A stretch of DNA of 64,000 nt from NIOZ-UU13 sp964417935 (GTDB taxonomy: Bacteria > Planctomycetota > Phycisphaerae > Sedimentisphaerales > Anaerobacaceae): NCBI GenBank assembly GCA_964417935.1, contig CAYQKF010000004.1, forward strand, positions 24,195 through 88,194, read 5' to 3'. The translations under genes and the position numbers were made by a program. The notes below the pieces were generated by a model. The model had not been told where the DNA came from. It worked only from the letters and a program-made list of their open reading frames with translations, and ran no database searches. Each line of letters begins with the position of its first letter. The first letter of the stretch is position 1. Of the stretch, positions 18,299-27,146 are shown in pieces.

Positions 18299-19672
18299 CT
18301 ATCTGTTCAAGACGGCTGTTTTGACACTTCCGAGCTTATCAATCGATAAAGTTGTTTTAGCATAACCATCCATAATCGAGTGATAATTCCATATCAGATA
18401 AGAACTTGACGCTGTGCAGGACACAACCAAACACCCAGCCGCAATAGTAAGCGAGAGCTTATGGAAACACAAACTGAAAATCAGCAAGAGCACAATATTG
18501 CTTAACCACATGATGCAGGGAAACATAAAGACAGGCTTTATCTTGCCCATACCGATCAGGGTATGATATGCAAACACTGGCAGTAGATTGATGAAGCTCG
18601 CAACGAGTATGATACGAAAAGTGAGGGGAATTGTGTCCAAAAAGGATTTCCCCAACCAAATTTTGAGAAGGGGAGTGGCGAAGAGCAACAATACAGTATA
18701 TAAGGGCACTCCACAGAAAAGAATCAACTGTTGTGCCCGTCGCATCAGCGTTCGAATTCTATTGATAGCGGCAGTTGATATTTCGCTGGTGATTCGACTG
18801 ACTTCAGGCATAACAGCACGAAAAGCAGCATTGATAATACCGTGAATCTGAAAGCTTCCACGATAAGCAATGTCGAAAACCGGCAGGCTTTCCACCCCTG
18901 TATATCGAGCCAACATGAATTTGTTGAAAGGAATTCCCACCATGCGCACGATTGAACCACCGAAGAGCCCGCTCCCAATTTGCAAGAGTCTCTTGATGCA
19001 GTATTTCCTTATGTTATTGAATTTCAGGAGCCGAAAAGCAACCGCACGGCGGATAAAAAATAAACTAATCAAATGTTTGGCAAGCTGGGACAAGGCAGTG
19101 GCAAAAAGTAAGCCCTTAAGACCATACCCGAGATAAAGAAGAGGGATTGCAATCGCTATTAAAACTATCCTCCCGCCTGTTTCAATATAATTTGAAAGAT
19201 CCATTCGTCCGAGCCCTGCCAGAGTTGCCATCAACACTTGAACCACCAAGGCATAAATTGACAGTACAGCAATATAAGGCAAAAGCCATATCGCAAGTTT
19301 CGAGATTTCTTCCGTGAATTTGAAGGCGGAAATAATTTGTGCTTTGAATGTAAGAATGGCCGCAAGAGTAATCCCGCCGGCAATACACAGAATCAGAATT
19401 GCAGTAGCTACGTATCGTTGGGCAACCTGCGTATTACCTCTTCCATGCTCTTCAGCAACGAGTTTAGTTACTGCCTGAGCCATTCCGAGGTTACTGAGCT
19501 GGACAAAAGCCAGCACTACCCCAAGGGCTAACCAAAGACCATATTTTTCGTAGCCGAGGTAATGAAGATAAAAAGGATAGGCCACTGCCAGAACAATAAT
19601 ATTCACGCTGCGGGTGGCCACACCGGCTGTCATATTGATACGAAGTTGCGATGAGAAAAGTTTCTTTAGCAC
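18299..19672 (-). CDS. Wzx-type oligosaccharide flippase (MOP superfamily)
   Basis: This 457-residue protein has about 12 to 14 hydrophobic segments. Its N-terminus (NIIVLAVAYPFYLHYLGYEKYGLW) is typical of polysaccharide exporters of the MOP family, with helix pairs repeated in two halves. It should move the undecaprenyl-linked repeat unit across the inner membrane. The start is a GTG at 19672 with GAGG six bases upstream. It follows cysQ by seven bases and precedes the sulfotransferase by 38, so sulfation genes flank it on both sides. Confidence 0.9.
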   Translation of the reverse strand: MLKKLFSSQLRINMTAGVATRSVNIIVLAVAYPFYLHYLGYEKYGLWLALGVVLAFVQLSNLGMAQAVTKLVAEEHGRGNTQVAQRYVATAILILCIAGGITLAAILTFKAQIISAFKFTEEISKLAIWLLPYIAVLSIYALVVQVLMATLAGLGRMDLSNYIETGGRIVLIAIAIPLLYLGYGLKGLLFATALSQLAKHLISLFFIRRAVAFRLLKFNNIRKYCIKRLLQIGSGLFGGSIVRMVGIPFNKFMLARYTGVESLPVFDIAYRGSFQIHGIINAAFRAVMPEVSRITSEISTAAINRIRTLMRRAQQLILFCGVPLYTVLLLFATPLLKIWLGKSFLDTIPLTFRIILVASFINLLPVFAYHTLIGMGKIKPVFMFPCIMWLSNIVLLLIFSLCFHKLSLTIAAGCLVVSCTASSSYLIWNYHSIMDGYAKTTLSIDKLGSVKTAVLNR

Positions 19673-19679
19673 ACTATCC

Positions 19680-20465
19680 TCAGAATGTAACCCGCTCGAT
19701 CAGCATCCTCACGGGCCGAAGAGCGCGCCTGGTGGTAGCCACAATCCCGTCAACTAAGGTTGAACGTTGGTTGAAAGTAAATGGTGCGCCACTTCGATTA
19801 GTTATGCTGCCACCGGCCTCGCTCACAAGAAGTACGCCGGCAGCAATGTCCCACTCATTCTTCGGGCCAAGACTGAAAGCGGCATCTGCGATGCCGGCAG
19901 CGACCAGGGCCAGCTTGTACGCGATGGAGCCGCACGGCCGTATCTCCGCAAAAGGCTCAAACGGTTCAAACTCTCCTCGTCGTATCTCTGAACGGCTGGC
20001 AAGCAACACCGGCTTTGCCGATAGGGCGTGCTCAGCATTGATCGCTTCTCCATTCAGCCATGCGCCTTGCCCGTTAGCAGCAGCAAATAGCTCTTCAGTC
20101 GCCGGGTTGTACACAACTGCAAGTACAGGCAGTCCATACTCGACCAAAGCCACAGACACTGCATACTCAGGAATTCCACTAACGAATTCTTTGGTTCCAT
20201 CTATCGGATCGACGATCCATACATACTCCTTATCCAAACGTATAGGGTCATCGCGGGTTTCTTCCGAAAGCCAGCCGGAATCCGGCAGGTGACCGAGCAA
20301 ACCTTTTTTTAGAATGTGGTCCGCTTTGAGGTCTGCTGTCGTAACAGGATCTTCGTTTGCTTTGTAGGCAGTCTCAAAACCCTCTGAGGCCATTTGGAAA
20401 ATTGCCTGGCCCGCCTGGCATACATAGTTCTTAACAACTTCTAAGTTTTGTTTTAGATTGTCCAC
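19680..20465 (-). CDS. cysQ: 3'(2'),5'-bisphosphate nucleotidase CysQ
   Basis: This 261-residue IMPase-superfamily enzyme has the CysQ-type signature: the metal ligands in WLSEET near residues 65-70 and DPIDGTKEF at 86-94, where TKEF instead of TTNF marks PAP/PAPS phosphatases, plus EWDIAAG near the C-terminus. It hydrolyses PAP, the inhibitory product of sulfotransferases, to AMP. It starts at a GTG two bases after the stop of sat-cysC, which couples it to PAPS synthesis, and lies upstream of the sulfotransferase. Confidence 0.92.
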   Translation of the reverse strand: MDNLKQNLEVVKNYVCQAGQAIFQMASEGFETAYKANEDPVTTADLKADHILKKGLLGHLPDSGWLSEETRDDPIRLDKEYVWIVDPIDGTKEFVSGIPEYAVSVALVEYGLPVLAVVYNPATEELFAAANGQGAWLNGEAINAEHALSAKPVLLASRSEIRRGEFEPFEPFAEIRPCGSIAYKLALVAAGIADAAFSLGPKNEWDIAAGVLLVSEAGGSITNRSGAPFTFNQRSTLVDGIVATTRRALRPVRMLIERVTF

Positions 20466-20467
20466 AT

Positions 20468-22192
20468 TTAGTCATTTGAAGCTATATAGCCTTCTTTCTC
20501 AAGGTGCAGGATAACAGCCTGCACGCACTCTTCCGGTGACGAGTCGGTCGTATCCAGCACTACGTCCGCATCGTCCGGTTCCTCGTAAGGGTCCGATATA
20601 CCTGTGAACTCCTTGATGATTCCCGCACGTGCCTTGGCGTAGAGCCCCTTGCGGTCTCGCTGCTCGCACACTTCCACAGGCGTGGAGACATGAACAAGAA
20701 TAAAACCACCCCCGCCTTCTACCATCTGCCTGACTTTCTTTCGTACACTGTCATAAGGTGCGATGGGCGCGCATATTGCAATACCACGGTTTTTAGTTAT
20801 CTCCGATGCAACAAAGCCGATCCGCTGAATATTCAGGTCACGGTGTTCTTTCGAGAAGCCAAGTTCCGACGACAAATTCTTCCTGACAATATCTCCATCC
20901 AACAAGGTGACAGGTTGTCCTCCAGCTTCTAACAGCTTCACCAACAAAACGTTTGCCAAGGTGGACTTTCCGGAACTCGGCAGGCCTGTAAAGAACACGG
21001 TGAACCCCTGTTTGCTTCGCGACGGATAGGTCCGCCGAAGTTCCTCAACTACTTCCGGGAAGGAGAACCAGGTTGGTATCTCACGACCCGTGGCCAAACG
21101 CTCTCTAAGCTCGGTACCTGAAAGCGTCTTTACCTCGGCACCCTGCGGAACTTCGTCTATTGGCATGTACTCATCCAGGTCTGCCACATACGCCATCATT
21201 TTGAAGGGAACCATCTTTATACCAAGCTCCTGTTCGTGACGCCGCAGCAGTTCCTGGGCATCGTACGGACCATAGAACGGCTGGCCGCTTGAGTCGGAAC
21301 CGGGGCCTGCGTGGTCTCTGCCAACGATCAGGTGCGTGCATCCGTAGTTCTTACGGATAATAGCGTGCCACACGGCCTCCCGCGGACCACCCATTCGCAT
21401 GGCAAGTGGTAGAAGACTCATCATCGCCGTATGATGAGGATAGTGTTTCAGGATCGACATATAACACCTCACACGCGTGTAATGGTCCACATCACCGGGT
21501 TTCGTCATCCCGACGACCGGGTGAATCAGCAGGTTTGCTTCAATCTCTTTTGCTGCGCGGAAAGTGATTTCCTGGTGAGCACGGTGCATGGGATTACGCG
21601 TCTGAAAAGCAACAACGCCATGCCATCCAAAAGTTGTGAATTTCTCTCGGAGTTGTGAGGGTGTAAGTCGAAATTCCATAAAGTCGTAATGGTGAGGCAG
21701 TTGCAGAACCTCTAATTTACCACCCACATACCAGTGGTTTGTGCTGTGCTGTAGGTACGCTACGCCCGGATGCTCCCGGTTTGTTGTTCCAAATACCTGC
21801 CGGGCCTCATGCATAAGGTCTGGTTGCCAAATCTGCTCCACATTGAGAGCAGCGAGCATCACACCTTCGGCATCTCGCAGCGCCAACATCGAGCCGTCGC
21901 CCAGACTTTTTGCCGGCTCCTCAGTAACATCAAGCATAATCGGGATGGGCCAAAGAGTGCCATCGGTCAACCTCATTTTCTCACAAACACTCTCATAATC
22001 ATTTCGACAAAGGAATCCCTGAAGAGGTGAGAAACCACCATTGGCAAGGAGTTCAAGGTCACAAATCTGGCGAGGCGTGAGATCCCAGGATGGCCAGTCA
22101 CGGGAATGGCGTTTGAGCTCTTCAGCTCTTACCTGATTTACTACTAAATTAACCAGTGTTCCACCGTGTGGCGAAATTAAACTCGAATGCAT
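20468..22192 (-). CDS. sat-cysC: Bifunctional sulfate adenylyltransferase / APS kinase
   Basis: This 574-residue protein has ATP sulfurylase at the N-terminus (residues 1-390; QTRNPMHRAH at 197-206 and GRDHAGPG at 291-298) and APS kinase at the C-terminus (P-loop GLPSSGKST at 403-411, then LDGDIVRKNLSSELGFS). It activates sulfate to APS and then PAPS. The APS kinase half keeps its catalytic motifs, so this is not the inactive regulatory domain of fungal ATP sulfurylase. AGGAGG seven bases before the ATG is the best ribosome site in this part of the locus. The neighbouring permease, CysQ and sulfotransferase make glycan sulfation the likely purpose rather than cysteine synthesis. Confidence 0.95.
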   Translation of the reverse strand: MHSSLISPHGGTLVNLVVNQVRAEELKRHSRDWPSWDLTPRQICDLELLANGGFSPLQGFLCRNDYESVCEKMRLTDGTLWPIPIMLDVTEEPAKSLGDGSMLALRDAEGVMLAALNVEQIWQPDLMHEARQVFGTTNREHPGVAYLQHSTNHWYVGGKLEVLQLPHHYDFMEFRLTPSQLREKFTTFGWHGVVAFQTRNPMHRAHQEITFRAAKEIEANLLIHPVVGMTKPGDVDHYTRVRCYMSILKHYPHHTAMMSLLPLAMRMGGPREAVWHAIIRKNYGCTHLIVGRDHAGPGSDSSGQPFYGPYDAQELLRRHEQELGIKMVPFKMMAYVADLDEYMPIDEVPQGAEVKTLSGTELRERLATGREIPTWFSFPEVVEELRRTYPSRSKQGFTVFFTGLPSSGKSTLANVLLVKLLEAGGQPVTLLDGDIVRKNLSSELGFSKEHRDLNIQRIGFVASEITKNRGIAICAPIAPYDSVRKKVRQMVEGGGGFILVHVSTPVEVCEQRDRKGLYAKARAGIIKEFTGISDPYEEPDDADVVLDTTDSSPEECVQAVILHLEKEGYIASND

Positions 22193-22231
22193 TTATATGC
22201 CTCCTAAACTAATTCCCTATTGAACCTTGTT

Positions 22232-22873
22232 TCATTTGGATGAGCCAAACTCAGGAAGGTTTTCTGTGAGAATTTTTGCAGCTTCCTTTAAACGCTTTAC
22301 TTTTCCCGAGTCCACATTCGAAATCGCGGCCTCTAACCGAAGAGCAATACGCTGCTTTGCTGATTTAGTCAGCTCGATTGTTTCAGCGGCGTTTCTCCCC
22401 GTCGGTTTTTTTTCTACCCACCAGACGTTCTCGGCTGCCATACATCGAATGGATTCTTCGAGTGTAGCCTTGCGGGAATAGAAAACGACAGGAACTTTTG
22501 GATAGTCGGCTGATACTGTCTCAGCAAGTTTTAACCCACCGTAAGCATTCTGGCTCCACGCCTTGAGGATGCTGTGAAAACGTTCCCCGGCCCTAAGGTA
22601 ATTTCTATAGGCGGCCCTGATTTTAGCCTTATCGTTCTCAAGTAACAATGGTTCTGCTTTTAGTGCTTCAATCGCATCCTGGTTTGCCGGCCCGGATGGA
22701 AAGTACAAATCAAGAACAAAAAGGTCAGGCGTCCAGTCTTTTCGACTATCAATCTGTGATTTTAGTTCAGCGTACCCAGTTGCCGTCACTATGTCGAAGT
22801 CTTCCCCGAACACATCACAAAACAGGGGTATCTCAAACTTTTCGTCATCATCAATAAAACATATCCGGAACAA
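22232..22873 (-). CDS. Stand-alone receiver-like protein with an insertion
   Basis: This 213-residue protein has the receiver-domain residues in the right order: acidic triad DDD at 8-10, phospho-acceptor Asp55 in FVLDLYF, Ser133 in VVFYSRK and Lys155 or 156 in WVEKKP. Between the phospho-acceptor strand and the next helix lie about 60 extra residues, rich in charged and aromatic residues, where a normal receiver has about 15. There is no DNA-binding output domain; only about 50 helical residues follow. It may signal by protein contact. The likely start is TTG at 22873 with GGAG eight bases upstream. It lies between the sulfate permease and sat-cysC. Confidence 0.75.
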   Translation of the reverse strand: MFRICFIDDDEKFEIPLFCDVFGEDFDIVTATGYAELKSQIDSRKDWTPDLFVLDLYFPSGPANQDAIEALKAEPLLLENDKAKIRAAYRNYLRAGERFHSILKAWSQNAYGGLKLAETVSADYPKVPVVFYSRKATLEESIRCMAAENVWWVEKKPTGRNAAETIELTKSAKQRIALRLEAAISNVDSGKVKRLKEAAKILTENLPEFGSSK

Positions 22874-22956
22874 TACTACTTCTCCAGAGTACCAATCAAC
22901 AGATTCTATTTATGTATTTACTTTTCCAAGAGGTATTTGTCAATCCACATTTCGGG

Positions 22957-24756
22957 TCAAAAATGCCATACAAGCGGGATTAGTATAGTTGCACAGGTCA
23001 GGAGCAGCAAGTTAAGGGGCAGCCCGACTCGTACAAAATCCGTGAAGCGATAGCCGCCGGGGCCATAGACCATTAGATTCGTCTGGTAGCCCAAAGGCGT
23101 CATTAAGCTCGCCGACGCTGCGAACGCTACAGCCATAACAAAGGGCCGGGGGTTAACCCCTGTCTGTCCCGCAACCGCCACAGCGAATGGAAAGATCAGA
23201 GCAGCGGCAGCATTATTCGTCACCGCCTCGGTAAACAGGCTCGTCATGAGATAGACACAAGCCAGTACGCCATAAGGTCCCCAACGCCCAGCGAGGTTCA
23301 CGAAAAACCCTGCCACCGAAGCCACAAATCCTGAGTTAACAAGTGCCTTACTAAGTCCGAAAGCCGCTGCAATCGTCAGCAGGGTTTGCCAATCAATGCT
23401 TTGGCGAGCGTCGGCGACTGAAATGCAACGCATCAATATCATTAAACCTGCTATCAAAAACGCTGCCAAAACGATTTTGACCACACCGCCAACCATCAAT
23501 GTGATTAGCAAAACCAGCAAAATCAAAGACCATGCAGCCTTGTCGTGTCGCAAAGGCCGAGAGTTGTCAACACCACCTACCAAAAGAAAATGGGAGTTAT
23601 TGCGATGTGCTCGAATAAAATGCGCCCCAGCCTGCAGCAGGAGTGTATCACCGGCTCGCAAAACAATGTCTCCTACTTTACCTCTCAGCCGTCCTCCCCC
23701 GCGATGTACAGCAACCACAGCAGCGTTGTACCGGGCACGAAAGTCCGCATCGCGAATGCTTTTACCGATACTGGGGCATGCCTGTGAAACTACCGCTTCG
23801 CAAAGCACATGCCCTCGTCGTTTTGCAGCGTGGGTTTCATATCCTTCGTCCGCGACCGGGACTAAACCCTGTATCTTTTCAAGTTCGACTATAGTGCTCA
23901 ATACCCCCGTGAACGTGAGAACATCATTAGCTTTCAGAACGTGATCTGGAGGTGCCGGTGAAATCATTTGGTCACCACGGTCAATCTCTATGAGAAAAAG
24001 CCCCGGCAGTTGCCGCAGGCCCGCTTGCTGGATGGTCTGATTTACAAGCTTGCTGTCGGATCGCACGAGCAAGTTGACCAGGTACTCGCGAGGTGAATCT
24101 GTCAGCTTTTCGATAAGATCCTTGCGATTGGGGAGAAGACGCTGCCCTACCAAAAGCAGATATATAATACCCACCACTGCATATGGCAGCCCGACGTACC
24201 CAAGTTCAAAAAAGCGCATCGGATGCAGGGCCTGGCTTAGCTCCGGGTTTGTTCGCGATGTCTCCTCCATTAATCCATTGACGACCAGGTTTGTACTTGT
24301 GCCGATAAGGGTGCATGTTCCCCCAAGAATGCAAAGGTATGACAGCGGCAGCAATAACCGTGAAGGTGCGATTCGGTGTTTCTTGCACCAATTGGATATA
24401 ATAGGGATAAACATGGCGACAATCGGAGTGTTGTTCAAAAAGGCTGACATTGCCGTGACTGAGCCTGCCATTCGCACCAAGACACCCCTCTCGGACTTCG
24501 CATTGCCCAAAGCCCAAGAACCGGCTACGTCAAGTGCACCTGTCTCGCGCAAGGCGGCCGCCACGACGTATAGAGCACCGACAGTTAGCATTCCGGCGTT
24601 TGAAAAACCTACTAAGGCCTCTTCCGGGCTTATAATACCAGCGATGCTTACTAACACTAATGCTCCCAGCAGTAAAGCGTCGGGTGCACGGTTATTAATT
24701 AGCCCGACAAATACTGCTATCAGAACGCCTAAACAGAATAAAGCTTCCCAACCCAT
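22957..24756 (-). CDS. SLC13-family sulfate permease with two TrkA-C domains
   Basis: This 599-residue transporter has the divalent anion/sodium symporter fold: membrane halves at residues 1-200 and 385-599, with SAFLNNTPIVAMF and LGGTCTLIGTSTNLVVNG in the first and the repeated SLMTPLGYQTNLMVYGPG in the second. These contain the SNT/TNL-type substrate loops. Between them are two cytoplasmic RCK_C (TrkA-C) domains (about 205-285 and 295-375). This layout is known from bacterial and algal SAC1/SLT sulfate transporters. Its place next to sat-cysC supports sulfate as substrate, although other anions cannot be excluded. Confidence 0.85.
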   Translation of the reverse strand: MGWEALFCLGVLIAVFVGLINNRAPDALLLGALVLVSIAGIISPEEALVGFSNAGMLTVGALYVVAAALRETGALDVAGSWALGNAKSERGVLVRMAGSVTAMSAFLNNTPIVAMFIPIISNWCKKHRIAPSRLLLPLSYLCILGGTCTLIGTSTNLVVNGLMEETSRTNPELSQALHPMRFFELGYVGLPYAVVGIIYLLLVGQRLLPNRKDLIEKLTDSPREYLVNLLVRSDSKLVNQTIQQAGLRQLPGLFLIEIDRGDQMISPAPPDHVLKANDVLTFTGVLSTIVELEKIQGLVPVADEGYETHAAKRRGHVLCEAVVSQACPSIGKSIRDADFRARYNAAVVAVHRGGGRLRGKVGDIVLRAGDTLLLQAGAHFIRAHRNNSHFLLVGGVDNSRPLRHDKAAWSLILLVLLITLMVGGVVKIVLAAFLIAGLMILMRCISVADARQSIDWQTLLTIAAAFGLSKALVNSGFVASVAGFFVNLAGRWGPYGVLACVYLMTSLFTEAVTNNAAAALIFPFAVAVAGQTGVNPRPFVMAVAFAASASLMTPLGYQTNLMVYGPGGYRFTDFVRVGLPLNLLLLTCATILIPLVWHF

Positions 24757-24919
24757 CTTTAAAACCTTAGCTTTCGCTTCTCAGAAACGCTGCGCAAAAT
24801 GGTGCATCACGGGACATGAATTGTACACTGATTGCTTTGAGGGTCAAGGCGACGACGTATTTACAAGACGTTCATCTTAGTGTTATCAGAGTTCAAAGGT
24901 TAGTAGTACTCTGGCCCTT

Positions 24920-26398
24920 TTACTCAGATAGTGTTTCTTTTTCATCTCGCGGCAGGCTGACTATGTCGTGGTCTTCCATAAGGCGGGTAAAGAGTGCAAC
25001 CTTTCTCCCGGCGGATTCCAGAGAGTCCCTCCTGCAAACCTCAATCCTCAAATTAAGGCTTGGTCCGGCCCGGCGGTCTCGTACAGGAACACTTACCTTC
25101 AGCACATCATCAGAATCTGCGCACTGGCCATCCTGCCACCAGGTTAACTTGTTAGCGCTGCCGTCACGGTGGGTAAGAGGTAGGCTGACTCTTAAAAAGC
25201 CCATTCTGTCCGCTGTTCTTGAAACAGCCTGCCACCACTGGTTGAAAGTCTTGGCAAAGCGAAAATACAGTTCCGCATCCTCGAAGATTCTTATCTCAGA
25301 CTGCATCTGCCGGCTTATCGCATGCTTCCGCTGAAGGCCCGCAATCGTTTTTTTCAGTCGCACCGAGCCGACAACCTGGAATACAAGAAGCAGTAGTAAT
25401 AAGATACAGAGGAAAACTAAAAGAGAATTAATGTTGTGGGTAACCATCATAAACATCCCCAGCCCGACAGCGATGAGCGTCATTATATATATAGTAATAA
25501 CGACGTGACGTTGCTTGATGCCCATATCAACCAGTCTGTAGTGGAAATGCCCGCGGTCGGGTGCAAACATCGAACGGCGCTCCAGGTAGCGCCGGAGCAT
25601 AGAAAAGAGTGTATCGAAAATAGGTATTCCCAAGGCAAGAACCGGCAGAGCAAGTCCAACCAGGACAGGAGATTTGGATGAGCATAGCACGCTGGAAGAA
25701 GCAATTGTAAAGCCTAAGAACATGCTGCCGCAGTCGCCCATAAAGATTTTTGCAGGATTAAAGTTAAAGAATAAAAAGCCGGTCAAGCTACCAAGCAGGG
25801 CAAGCATTAATACCGCCATAACAACTTGACCGCTATGGACAGCAAATATAGCAATTACTCCACAAGCCACTGCTGAAATCCCGGCGGCAAGGCCGTCCAG
25901 GCCGTCGCTGAGATTCACGGCATTGGTAATGCCTACAATCCAAAGAAGCGTCAGCGGCCAGGAAAACCAGCCAAAGTCAACTGTAAGCCAGTCAGCAATA
26001 GTTACCGATTTTATGCGGATACCGACGGCACAGACTACGAAAGCGCCAGCTATCTGAGCCACAAACTTTATGCGTGCCCGCAGGCCATTACTCTTAATGT
26101 CGTCAATCAGTCCTACAGCGAACATAAATACGGCGGCAGAAAGTAGCACAATTAGTCTTGGTAGAATATCTCGGAAGGCATTACCGATAACGTTCGACAG
26201 GAACAGCACGCCAACAACAGGACACATCGTAGAGAGAAATATTGCTGTTCCTCCGATGTGCGAAATGGGTTTTGCGTGCACTTTTCGTCCACCCGGAACA
26301 TCAGCGACGTTGAGTCTGCGCGCAAACCAGATCACAACCGGCGTAATCACTAACGCAAGGAAAACAGAGCCAAAATATACGAATAGATAGGTTTTCAT
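24920..26398 (-). CDS. WecA/TagO-like undecaprenyl-phosphate sugar-1-phosphate transferase
   Basis: This 492-residue enzyme belongs to the polyprenyl-phosphate N-acetylhexosamine-1-phosphate transferase family. Motifs seen are LIDD at 97-100, NLSDGLDGLAAG at 162-173, FMGDCGS at 219-225 and the cytoplasmic PDRGHFHYRL near 280, which corresponds to the WecA HIHH loop. About ten membrane helices occupy residues 1-350. A soluble tail of about 140 residues (350-492) is unusual for WecA or TagO and begins with a charged helix. The enzyme should start the repeat unit by putting HexNAc-1-phosphate on undecaprenyl phosphate. It follows the NusG-like gene by 30 bases. Confidence 0.9.
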   Translation of the reverse strand: MKTYLFVYFGSVFLALVITPVVIWFARRLNVADVPGGRKVHAKPISHIGGTAIFLSTMCPVVGVLFLSNVIGNAFRDILPRLIVLLSAAVFMFAVGLIDDIKSNGLRARIKFVAQIAGAFVVCAVGIRIKSVTIADWLTVDFGWFSWPLTLLWIVGITNAVNLSDGLDGLAAGISAVACGVIAIFAVHSGQVVMAVLMLALLGSLTGFLFFNFNPAKIFMGDCGSMFLGFTIASSSVLCSSKSPVLVGLALPVLALGIPIFDTLFSMLRRYLERRSMFAPDRGHFHYRLVDMGIKQRHVVITIYIMTLIAVGLGMFMMVTHNINSLLVFLCILLLLLLVFQVVGSVRLKKTIAGLQRKHAISRQMQSEIRIFEDAELYFRFAKTFNQWWQAVSRTADRMGFLRVSLPLTHRDGSANKLTWWQDGQCADSDDVLKVSVPVRDRRAGPSLNLRIEVCRRDSLESAGRKVALFTRLMEDHDIVSLPRDEKETLSE

Positions 26399-26428
26399 AT
26401 TTAGTTGTTAGCCTTCAGTACTTAGCTT

Positions 26429-26980
26429 TCACCCCATCGGTTCCAATAAATCGGAATCGATCTCTACAACAGCGCCTTGGCCGAGTATGGTGACCTCGAG
26501 AACCATACGGGCCTTTGCATCTTTTCTTTCTGTAACCACACCTTCAATGCCCAGCATGGGTCCGGAGATAATTCTGCAGCGCCTGCCGACGGGAAGATGG
26601 GGATAATGGTCAACAATAAGTTTGCTCAGAACGGCCTTTTCTATGCTCGCGAGTTCTTCTATAAAGCCGTCCTGGTCAACTATTTCTATCGTCTGGCACA
26701 GACGGTTGGTTGTCATTGCAGTATAACGGTCATGCTCTGTGCCACAGAAAAACACATACGAAGTAAACAACGGCACCATAACACGGCGTTTACGACCACC
26801 GGAGAAAGTAATCTTTTCTCGCATTGGCAGAAAGTAGCCTATACCGAAACTAAACATATCCCAGGCAAAGGCCTTCTCGAATCGAGCCTTTGTGTGGGCG
26901 ACCCACCAGGTACCGCTAAGTTCGGTCAATGATTGAACTTCCGGTGTTAGAATTGCTGGATTGTCGGATAGTTTGAGCAT
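26429..26980 (-). CDS. Specialised NusG paralogue (RfaH/UpxY/LoaP-like antiterminator)
   Basis: This 183-residue protein has the NGN domain start GTWWVAHTKARFEKAFAWD, the middle VPLFTSYVFF typical of NusG paralogues, and a C-terminal KOW domain (VGRRCRIISGPMLGIEGVV). General NusG is encoded next to secE and ribosomal genes; this copy sits inside a polysaccharide locus, as UpxY, LoaP and RfaH homologues do. It probably lets RNA polymerase read through the roughly 33-kb minus-strand unit. I found no recognisable ops element in the leader. A gap of 166 bases separates it from the upstream ligase gene. Confidence 0.88.
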   Translation of the reverse strand: MLKLSDNPAILTPEVQSLTELSGTWWVAHTKARFEKAFAWDMFSFGIGYFLPMREKITFSGGRKRRVMVPLFTSYVFFCGTEHDRYTAMTTNRLCQTIEIVDQDGFIEELASIEKAVLSKLIVDHYPHLPVGRRCRIISGPMLGIEGVVTERKDAKARMVLEVTILGQGAVVEIDSDLLEPMG

Positions 26981-27146
26981 TTTTAGTATCCGGATATTAG
27001 TATCACCGTTTGTCGTCTGTTAGCCTCGCGCACACTCCGTTCCCGTCGGTGCACCCGATGAGAATTTTTAGCTTATCAACCTTCATTAACTAATTGCCAA
27101 TGGCTGGCTGAAAGCTAAGCTCTACTTCTACTATTTTCAAGGCGCC

